Positions 1 through 5,252 of a stretch of 5,252 bases of DNA are shown here, one piece after another. A program made the translations under genes and the position numbers. Each line of letters begins with the position of its first letter. Within the stretch, counting starts at the first letter, position 1. The notes beneath the pieces were generated by a model. It saw only the letters and a list, made by a program, of their open reading frames with translations, was not told the origin of the DNA and ran no database searches. The DNA comes from Noviherbaspirillum sp. (GTDB lineage: Bacteria > Pseudomonadota > Gammaproteobacteria > Burkholderiales > Burkholderiaceae): the NCBI GenBank assembly GCA_028292785.1, contig JAQGLQ010000358.1, positions 1 through 5,252 of the forward strand, in the 5' to 3' direction.

Positions 1-68
1 AGTACCCTCAATGCGAAGGCGCCCGGATGTTTGAGCACCTGCCGGGCATAAGTCCCGATCATGTTCAT
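1..68 (-). CDS. 5' end of a gene cut by the window edge, possibly a YihY/BrkB-family membrane protein
   Basis: On the minus strand, an ATG at 68-66 opens a frame that runs off the left edge after 22 codons. It reads MNMIGTYARQVLKHPG and then AFALRV. A second ATG lies two codons further in (62-60). No Shine-Dalgarno sequence precedes either one, and the frame is also open upstream, so the start is uncertain. The basic stretch with His-Pro, a Phe three residues on and then Arg-Val resembles, from memory, the cytoplasmic leader just before the first membrane helix of YihY/BrkB proteins, but no membrane segment falls inside the window. It begins 118 bases after the paaY stop, on the same strand. 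It could instead be an unrelated protein or a chance open frame. That it is coding is moderately likely; the family name is a guess. Confidence 0.4.
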   Translation of the reverse strand, partial: MNMIGTYARQVLKHPGAFALRV

Positions 69-116
69 TTTCGAGTAGTCGGCAATGTAGCATTGTCGAC
101 CTTGCCGCCGATTTTG

Positions 117-141
117 TCCGGCCCGATATGATGCCGCCGGA
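117..141. repeat. short inverted repeat between paaY and the next gene
   Basis: TCCGGC at 117-122 is complementary to GCCGGA at 136-141, giving a six-base-pair stem with a 13-base loop. It lies about 45 bases past the paaY stop codon. There is no run of T on the 3' side of either strand, so it is not a convincing intrinsic terminator. The remainder of 69-186 shows no recognisable gene. A very weak promoter-like pair on the minus strand (CGGACA, 17 bases, GACAAT with the latter at 97-92) precedes the downstream start. The stem could be chance in GC-rich DNA. Confidence 0.2.
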
Positions 142-186
142 AGCAAAAGCAGGAAAGCTTGCACTTGCGCAAAGAGTGGCGTCCGC

Positions 187-795
187 TCAAGGCTGATCGC
201 GCTTGACGGCGACCAGCGGCAACATGTCCGATACCTGCAAGGATGGCCGGTTCGCTTCAGGCGCGGCCAGAGGCCGGGTTTCCACCATGGTCGCAAGGCA
301 GCGTCTGGTCAGCGCATGATAACTGTGCGTGCCGTCGCGCTTCCAGGCAATTTCCTGCTCGCTCAGCTCGCGCACCGCTTTCGCCGGCACGCCCGCGACC
401 AGGAAACGCGGCGCGACTTTCATTCCGGCCCTGACAAAAGCGCTGGCGGCCACCATCGCCTGTTCGCCGATCTCCGCCTCGTCCATCACTACCGCATTCA
501 TTCCCACCAGCGCGTCGCGCCGCACAACGCAGCCGTGCAGCACCGCGCCATGGCCGACATGTCCGTTCTCTTCGATCACGGTGTCCGAATTCGGAAAGCC
601 GTGCACCACGCAGGTGTCCTGCAGATTGGAGCCGGCCTTCATCACGATCCGCCCGAAATCGCCGCGCAGGCAGGCATTCGGCCCGACATAGCAGTCCGGC
701 CCGATGATGACGTCGCCGATCAGCACGGCGGTCGGATGAACATAGGCGCCGGGATCGACCACCGGGATGACGCCTTCGATTGCATAACATGGCAT
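187..795 (-). CDS. paaY: PaaY, phenylacetate-pathway hexapeptide protein (gamma-carbonic anhydrase-like, thioesterase)
   Basis: A 202-residue cytoplasmic protein of the left-handed beta-helix, hexapeptide-repeat family. Repeats of the I/V-G-x-x-x-x-V type run through roughly residues 10-140, followed by a C-terminal helix containing ELSEQEIAWKRDGTHSY. The metal site of the gamma-carbonic anhydrase fold is intact: His65, His82 and His87 are the expected ligands, and Arg44, Asp46 and Gln59 match other conserved active-site residues. The sequence resembles E. coli PaaY almost throughout (start of the MPxYxIxG type, RGDFGRI, LVGMNAVVMD, PAKAVRELSEQE) and the related CaiE somewhat less. PaaY of E. 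coli is reported to be a thioesterase that removes dead-end or inhibitory CoA thioesters formed during phenylacetyl-CoA catabolism. The ATG at 795-793 fits the family N-terminus; only a poor ribosome-binding match (ACGAGA) precedes it. The stop is TGA. It lies 57 bases after the large kinase gene, with no other paa gene in view, so the substrate is inferred from sequence alone. A general gamma-carbonic-anhydrase-like protein or CaiE is the alternative. Confidence 0.85.
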   Translation of the reverse strand: MPCYAIEGVIPVVDPGAYVHPTAVLIGDVIIGPDCYVGPNACLRGDFGRIVMKAGSNLQDTCVVHGFPNSDTVIEENGHVGHGAVLHGCVVRRDALVGMNAVVMDEAEIGEQAMVAASAFVRAGMKVAPRFLVAGVPAKAVRELSEQEIAWKRDGTHSYHALTRRCLATMVETRPLAAPEANRPSLQVSDMLPLVAVKRDQP

Positions 796-852
796 GGAGG
801 TCTCGTCTTTCGTGACTGGAACGATTTGAATGAATGATGCGTTCTTCGCCCG

Positions 853-3807
853 CTAATGCGGCGGCGCGACGTCTATCATGGCCTCCACGCGCGCAGCGAA
901 GATATCCATGCCGAACGGCTTGGTCAACAGTTCCATGCCCGGCTTGAGCGGCTCCGACCCCAGTACCGCCTTCTCGGCATAGCCGGTAATGAACAGCACC
1001 TTGAGCCCCGGCCGCAGTCGCCTCGCCGCCCCGGCGAACTGCCGGCCGTTCATGTCGCCGGCAAGGCCGACATCGGTCACCAGCAGATCGATGCGCGGCG
1101 CGGCCTGCGCCAGTTGCAGGCCCTGCGAAGCATCCGCCGCGGCGAGCACTTCATATCCCAGCAGGTCGAGCATTTCGACCAGCACTTCACGCAGGGCAAG
1201 CTCGTCGTCGACGACCAGTACCGTGGTTCGGGCCCCGGCCGGCGCGGGCGCCCCGGCTTCCGGCGCCGCTTCGCCGCGCGGCTCGCGGTCCAGCTTCGGC
1301 AGCTTGATGCGCACCGTCGTGCCTTTGCCGGGTTCGGAATAGAGTCGTACGTGTCCCCCGGACTGTTTGACGAAGCCGTAGATCATGGACAGCCCCAGTC
1401 CCGTTCCGTGACCGATCGGCTTGGTGGTGAAGAACGGATCGAATGCGCGGGCAAGCACCTCGGGAGTCATGCCGGTTCCGGTGTCGGTCACGCTGATGGC
1501 GACATACTCGCCGGGGGCGACGTCCGCAAAGGCATTGACGTAAGCATCGTCGAGAGTCACTTCGGATGTTTCGAGCAGCAGGCTGCCGCCCGCGGGCATG
1601 GCGTCACGCGCATTGATCACCAGGTTGAGCAGCGCACTTTCCAGTTGGTGCGGATCGCACAAGGTGTTGCATTCCTTTTCCGTGAATCGCATTGCCACCG
1701 CGATCGACGGTCCCGCCGTGCGCTGGATCAGCTCGGCCATGGACGCGAGCAGGCGGTTGAGATCGGTCGGTCGCGGGTCCAGCGTCTGTCGCCGCGAAAA
1801 GGCCAGCAGCCGGTGCGTCAGCGCCGCCGCGCGGTTGGCGACCGCCTTGGCTGCCGCGATATAACGCCCGAGCTCGGCGGCGCGGCCCTGTCCCAGGCGA
1901 ATCTCCATCATCTCGAGGTTGCCCATCATGCCGCCGAGCAGATTGTTGAAGTCGTGTGCAATGCCGCCCGTCAGCTGTCCGACGGCCTCCATTTTCTGCG
2001 ACTGGGCCAGCGCTTCTTCCGCCTGGCGCAAGGCCGCGGCCTGCTCCTTTTCCGCCGTGATGTCGCGCGCCACGCCGTACAGCAGGTCGCCTTCCGGCAC
2101 GATAGTCCAGGACAGCCAGCGGTAGCTGCCATCCTTGTGCAGATCGCGCACCTCGTAGCGCACCAGCGGCTCGCCCGCGGCTAATATGCGCATCCGTTCC
2201 AGCAGCTCCTCACGCTGTTCCGGATGGACGAGTTCGATGAAGGGAACGCTCGTCGCCTCCTGCTCCGACCAGCCGAGAATTCCGGTAAAGGCAGGATTCA
2301 CGCTGAGGAAGCAGCCCTTGAGCGAAGCCACCGCGAAGATGTCGCGCGACATGCGCCACACGCGGTCGCGATCCGCCGTGCGGACGGCCACGCGCTGTTC
2401 AAGTATCTCGTTGAGCCGGCGCAGCGACTGCTCGACCGTCTTGCGCTCGCTGATGTCGCGATAGAAGACCGCCAGTCCTTCTTCCATCGGGTAGGCGCGC
2501 CTTTCGATCCACACGCGTCGCCCATCCTGAAAAGTATGGTGTTGCTCGAGGCTGACCGGCAGCCGTTTCTTCATCGCGCGCCGGTACAGGCGCATCGCCG
2601 CCCAGCGCTCCGATCCCGGCCATGCCTCGGTGTGCGGCTTGCCGACGAAGTCAGACGCCGGCCGCTGTTCGAGCCGCAATGCCTCGGCATTGATCTGCAG
2701 CACACGCAACTCGTGATCGAGCAGGACGAAGCCTTCGGCCATGCTCTCCAGTACCCCCTGGCTGCGGTCGCGCTCGACGCGCAGCGCAGCTTGCGCGCGG
2801 GCGCGCTCCACCGCGTTCCAGGCGCGCTCGGCGACATCCTCCGCGATGGTCACATCGTGGATGGGCCAGCGGCGCGGCCTGCCGTGGTTGACGAGCAGCA
2901 CCGCCTTGAGCTCGCCCTGCCTGACGATCGGCACGGCGATCGCACTACGGGTGGCAATTTCCTGGAAATCCACCAGGCACTGGGGCGGCCGCGCGCGCGG
3001 GTCGGCCAGAACATCGTCGATGACCAGCGTGCGGCCGAGCCTGAGTTCGGCAAGATTGGCTTGCCCATAGGTGTCGAGCGGACGCAGGCCGGTCCGGGTG
3101 GAGACCGTGCCGTCCACATAATTGGAATGCAGCATCGCCAGGCCGCGCTCCTCGTCGACATCGACGAACAGCACACGGTTGACACCGAGGTACTCGCCGA
3201 GCGACTCGCTAGCCTTTCCCATGATCTCGTAGGGGTCGGAGAGCCCGCGCAGGCGGTCGGTCATCTCCAGCTGAAACGATTGCCGGTGCTCGGCGTACAC
3301 ATGTGCCGTGGTTTCGGTGCAGACGCAGAACGCGCCCGCGACCTTGCCGTCGTCATCGTGCAGCGGCGAATACGAAAAGGTGAACCACGCGGGCTCGGGG
3401 TGGCCGTAACGCGTCAGCGTGACTGGCATGTTGTCGAAAAAACTGGATTCGCCGGCAAGCGCGCTGCCGATGATCGGCTCGATGTCCGGCCAGGCCTCGG
3501 GGAAGATATCGGAATACGCTTTGCCCAGCGCGGCGGGATGACGCGCCCCGAGGATCGGAATATAGGCGTCGTTGTAGAGGCAGAGCATCTCCTCGCCCCA
3601 TAGCACGAACATCGGGAATTTCGAGCGCAGCGCGAGGCCGACAACGCGGCGCAGATATGGCGGCCACGACGCCGGTGCGCCGAGCGAGGTTCCGCTCCAG
3701 TCGCGCGTACGCATGCGCACGCTCATCTCGCCTTTGCAGGCGAGGAAGTCAAAGGTGGCGGCTCTATGGTCCACGGGGCGCTCTTGATGCAAGTGGTTGG
3801 CCGGCAC
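853..3807 (-). CDS. soluble multi-sensor hybrid histidine kinase (PAS-GAF-PAS-PAS-HisKA-HATPase-REC)
   Basis: A 984-residue protein that senses an unknown signal, autophosphorylates on His618 and can pass the phosphate to its own receiver. No signal peptide or membrane helix is visible, so it should be cytoplasmic. Domains in order: a PAS-like domain with the DWSGTSLG...WP opening (about 35-170), GAF (190-335), PAS (346-455), a short coiled coil (455-480), PAS_3-like (480-588), HisKA (605-672) with H-box GGIAHDFNNLL, HATPase_c (715-838) with N-box Asn732, DTGTGM 775-780, FDPFFTT and GTGLGL 801-806, an Ala/Pro linker (847-859), and a receiver (861-978) with Asp867/Asp868, phospho-acceptor Asp912, Thr941 and Lys963. 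All catalytic residues are present; the usual Pro four residues after the acceptor Asp is Ala916. The start is a GTG at 3807-3805, the most upstream start codon in this frame, without a clear Shine-Dalgarno sequence. GTG at codon 12 is possible. ATG at codon 28 would cut the conserved FDFLACKGEM leader. The stop is TAG. The signal and partner are not deducible. Confidence 0.95.
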   Translation of the reverse strand: MPANHLHQERPVDHRAATFDFLACKGEMSVRMRTRDWSGTSLGAPASWPPYLRRVVGLALRSKFPMFVLWGEEMLCLYNDAYIPILGARHPAALGKAYSDIFPEAWPDIEPIIGSALAGESSFFDNMPVTLTRYGHPEPAWFTFSYSPLHDDDGKVAGAFCVCTETTAHVYAEHRQSFQLEMTDRLRGLSDPYEIMGKASESLGEYLGVNRVLFVDVDEERGLAMLHSNYVDGTVSTRTGLRPLDTYGQANLAELRLGRTLVIDDVLADPRARPPQCLVDFQEIATRSAIAVPIVRQGELKAVLLVNHGRPRRWPIHDVTIAEDVAERAWNAVERARAQAALRVERDRSQGVLESMAEGFVLLDHELRVLQINAEALRLEQRPASDFVGKPHTEAWPGSERWAAMRLYRRAMKKRLPVSLEQHHTFQDGRRVWIERRAYPMEEGLAVFYRDISERKTVEQSLRRLNEILEQRVAVRTADRDRVWRMSRDIFAVASLKGCFLSVNPAFTGILGWSEQEATSVPFIELVHPEQREELLERMRILAAGEPLVRYEVRDLHKDGSYRWLSWTIVPEGDLLYGVARDITAEKEQAAALRQAEEALAQSQKMEAVGQLTGGIAHDFNNLLGGMMGNLEMMEIRLGQGRAAELGRYIAAAKAVANRAAALTHRLLAFSRRQTLDPRPTDLNRLLASMAELIQRTAGPSIAVAMRFTEKECNTLCDPHQLESALLNLVINARDAMPAGGSLLLETSEVTLDDAYVNAFADVAPGEYVAISVTDTGTGMTPEVLARAFDPFFTTKPIGHGTGLGLSMIYGFVKQSGGHVRLYSEPGKGTTVRIKLPKLDREPRGEAAPEAGAPAPAGARTTVLVVDDELALREVLVEMLDLLGYEVLAAADASQGLQLAQAAPRIDLLVTDVGLAGDMNGRQFAGAARRLRPGLKVLFITGYAEKAVLGSEPLKPGMELLTKPFGMDIFAARVEAMIDVAPPH

Positions 3808-3948
3808 ATGCGGCGCATTGACAAACCGGCAAGGGTTGGCTTGGTGGCCGTATGTACCCTGGGAACACGATTGGTATTGTATAGCCTGATGGACTGGGGT
3901 TGCTTGCGGGCGAACTTTCCGGTGAAAGAATTCCGCGCCGGCCCGGCC
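3808..3948 (-). promoter_or_regulatory. intergenic region between the two kinase genes, possible weak promoter
   Basis: This 141-base gap is visibly less GC-rich in its middle than the flanking genes and is the only place for a promoter dedicated to the large kinase. On the minus strand it holds TATACAAT (3883-3876), in which TACAAT matches the sigma-70 -10 consensus at five of six positions. No good -35 hexamer lies 16-18 bases upstream, so the promoter call is weak. No intrinsic terminator for the upstream kinase is seen: there is no strong stem followed by T residues. Read in the frame of both kinases the gap has no stop codon, but its translation does not look like protein. Confidence 0.25.
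3912..3933. repeat. imperfect inverted repeat downstream of the partial kinase gene
   Basis: On the plus strand GAACTTTC (3912-3919) is separated by four bases from GAAAG (3924-3928). After a two-base bulge (AA), TTC (3931-3933) completes the pairing. The result is an eight-base-pair stem with a bulge and a CGGT loop. It starts about 15 bases past the stop codon of the upstream kinase on the minus strand. It lacks a T-tract, so a terminator is unlikely. A small operator or an RNA 3'-end hairpin is possible, as is chance. Confidence 0.25.
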
Positions 3949-5252
3949 TTAACGGCGCCGGTTCGGCCGTTTCGCCAGCGCCAGCACGGCGGCCACCAGT
4001 TCCCCAGGCTCGATCGGCTTGACGAGGTGCGTGTCGAATCCCGCGAGGAGCGCGCGCTCGCGGTCCTGGCTGCGCGTGAAGGCGGTAACCGCCGATGCCG
4101 GAATATCGCGATTCGGGCCGGCGGAAGCGCGGAGTTCTTCGATCAGGCGGAAACCGTCCTTGCCCGGCATGCCGATGTCGGACAGGAAGACGTCGAAGGA
4201 TTCGCCGGCGAGCAAAGCAAGCGCCTCGTTGGCGTTCGAGGCGATCACGACCTCCGCGCCATAGACGCGCAGCACCCGCTCGATGACGTCCAGCGTATCG
4301 GTATCGTCGTCGACGGCCAGAACGCGCAGGCCTTTCACCTTCTGGAAATCATGCCGGCCATCGACCTGGCTTTCGAAGGCCTTTACTTCATGTTCGCGCA
4401 TGACCGCGACCGGGAATGCCACCGTGAAGCAGGCGCCCTTTCCGATCCCTTCGCTATACGCCCGCACCGTGCCTCCATGCATCTCCACCAGGCTTTTGAC
4501 CACCGAGAGTCCGATGCCGAGTCCGCCGTGGCGCCGTGTCGGGCCGCTGTCGGATTGGCGGAAGCGGTCGAAGATATGCGGCAGGAAGTCGGGATCGATG
4601 CCGATGCCGCTATCCTTGACGGCGATCCGGACCGACGATCCGGCGCGCTCGAGGGAGATATGGATGGAGCCCTTTTCGGGTGTGAACTTGATGGCGTTCG
4701 AGAGCAGGTTGGAAACGATTTGCCCGACGCGCGCTTCGTCGCCGCGCACCGGGGGCGGCACCGGGTCGTACCTGGTGGTGAGCGTGATCGCCTTCCTGTC
4801 CGCCGCCGGCTGAACGGCGTCTACCGCCGAGCGCACGGAGTGCAGCAGGTCGATTGGGCCAAGGTCGATGCGCAGCGTGCCGGAGACGATGCGCGACATG
4901 TCGAGTATGTCGTCGATCAGCTTGGCCTGGATGCGCGCATTCCTTTCGATGACGGAGAAAGCTTCCAGTTCCTGCTGCCGCGACAGGCGGCCCAGCTGCA
5001 GCAGATGCGCCCATCCCAGGATGGCGCTGAGCGGCGTGCGCAATTCATGCGAAACGGTGGCAAGGAACTCATCTTTCAGATGGCCCGCGCGCACCGCTTC
5101 CATGCGTGCGAAGCGTTCCCGTTCGAGCAGATCGGCGACCTGGGCATCGCGCACGCCGATCGCGCGCCGCGCGCCGGCGAGATCGAGGGCCGTGCGCACC
5201 GCCGCCGGCAGCTTGGGGAATTCCTCGGCGCGCTTGACGATATAGTCCGATA
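3949..5252 (-). CDS. hybrid sensor histidine kinase, 3' part (REC tail-HisKA-HATPase-REC), 5' end outside the window
   Basis: The minus-strand frame is open to the right edge and gives 433 visible residues; the true start lies outside. A GTG at 5199-5197 could be taken for a start, but the 17 codons before it (SDYIVKRAEEFPKLPAA) continue smoothly and look like the last strand and helix of a receiver domain (DYI-x-K followed by LPxAVRxAL), so the frame continues upstream. Visible-residue numbering: receiver tail 1-25, coiled linker 26-56, HisKA 57-125 with His68 in SHELRTPL, HATPase_c 169-282 with Asn185 in LLSNAIKFT, DSGIG 213-217, FDRF 227-230 and GGLGIGLS 242-249, and a C-terminal receiver 307-425 with Asp314/Asp315, acceptor Asp358 in SDIGMPG, Thr389 and Lys411 in VKP. 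All catalytic residues are present. It is cytoplasmic as far as visible. The role is autophosphorylation and phosphotransfer in a multi-step relay, with an input possibly arriving through the N-terminal receiver. The stop is TAA, 141 bases before the large kinase gene. The signal and partner are unknown. Confidence 0.93.
   Translation of the reverse strand, partial: SDYIVKRAEEFPKLPAAVRTALDLAGARRAIGVRDAQVADLLERERFARMEAVRAGHLKDEFLATVSHELRTPLSAILGWAHLLQLGRLSRQQELEAFSVIERNARIQAKLIDDILDMSRIVSGTLRIDLGPIDLLHSVRSAVDAVQPAADRKAITLTTRYDPVPPPVRGDEARVGQIVSNLLSNAIKFTPEKGSIHISLERAGSSVRIAVKDSGIGIDPDFLPHIFDRFRQSDSGPTRRHGGLGIGLSVVKSLVEMHGGTVRAYSEGIGKGACFTVAFPVAVMREHEVKAFESQVDGRHDFQKVKGLRVLAVDDDTDTLDVIERVLRVYGAEVVIASNANEALALLAGESFDVFLSDIGMPGKDGFRLIEELRASAGPNRDIPASAVTAFTRSQDRERALLAGFDTHLVKPIEPGELVAAVLALAKRPNRRR

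Noticed and set aside
257..837. Overlapping open frames on both strands across paaY (for example 257-790 minus and 316-837 plus)
   Set aside because: They are out-of-frame or antisense readings of paaY with Arg-rich, low-information products. PaaY has a full family-length match with intact metal ligands.
856..3603. Two long plus-strand open frames (856-2184, 442 codons; 2224-3603, 459 codons) opposite the large kinase
   Set aside because: They are codon-aligned with the kinase on the other strand. In that register a stop appears only where the kinase uses TTA, CTA or TCA, which this GC-rich genome avoids. The translations show no domain, while the minus strand encodes a full set of kinase motifs.
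3808..3948. Sigma-54 promoter upstream of the large kinase
   Set aside because: A TTGC occurs on the minus strand, but the required GG is not at the right spacing upstream of it.
3911..3950. Intrinsic terminator after the partial kinase gene
   Set aside because: GC-rich inverted segments and an imperfect stem are present, but there is no T-tract on the minus strand and the best GC-rich palindrome has no room for a loop.
5197..5199. GTG as the true start of the partial kinase
   Set aside because: The frame is open upstream to the window edge and the upstream residues continue a receiver-domain tail, so this GTG is an internal valine codon.
3808..5252. A plus-strand frame open from ATG 3808 to the right edge, over 480 codons
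   Set aside because: Same artefact: it is codon-aligned antisense to the partial kinase, and its product is rich in Arg, His, Asp and Gly without any recognisable motif.

Overview
The window reads as ordinary chromosomal DNA of a high-GC proteobacterium. The strong third-position G/C bias, the near absence of TTA, CTA and TCA codons, and the style of the proteins suggest a betaproteobacterium of the Burkholderiales (Oxalobacteraceae-like). That placement is inferred from the character of the sequence, not from a marker gene. All recognised genes lie on the minus strand, so in transcription order the window reads from its right end to its left end.

Right end (5252 to 3949): the 3' part of a hybrid sensor histidine kinase. 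The reading frame stays open to the window edge. The visible N-terminus looks like the tail of a receiver domain, followed by HisKA, HATPase_c and a second, complete receiver, so the full protein is probably receiver-kinase-receiver. A 141-base gap (3948 to 3808) follows, with a weak AT-rich promoter-like patch and a small imperfect inverted repeat. Centre (3807 to 853): a complete 984-residue soluble hybrid kinase with four sensory domains (PAS-like, GAF, PAS, PAS), then a HisKA domain of the HDFNN type, HATPase_c and a C-terminal receiver. After a 57-base gap comes paaY (795 to 187), a hexapeptide-repeat, gamma-carbonic-anhydrase-like protein of the phenylacetate pathway. Left end (68 to 1): the first codons of another minus-strand gene, probably a YihY/BrkB-type membrane protein, cut by the window edge.

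The two kinases probably act in cytoplasmic multi-step phosphorelays. Both end in receiver domains, and no DNA-binding response regulator or stand-alone Hpt protein is visible. PaaY would be a metabolic enzyme unrelated in mechanism to the kinases. It lies close enough to the large kinase gene to be co-transcribed, but no other paa gene is present. I found no RNA genes, mobile elements, CRISPR arrays or clear terminators, and no convincing new system. The points most worth a second look are the two kinases lying in the same reading frame with a single stop between them, the truncated N-terminal receiver, and the isolated paaY beside signalling genes.
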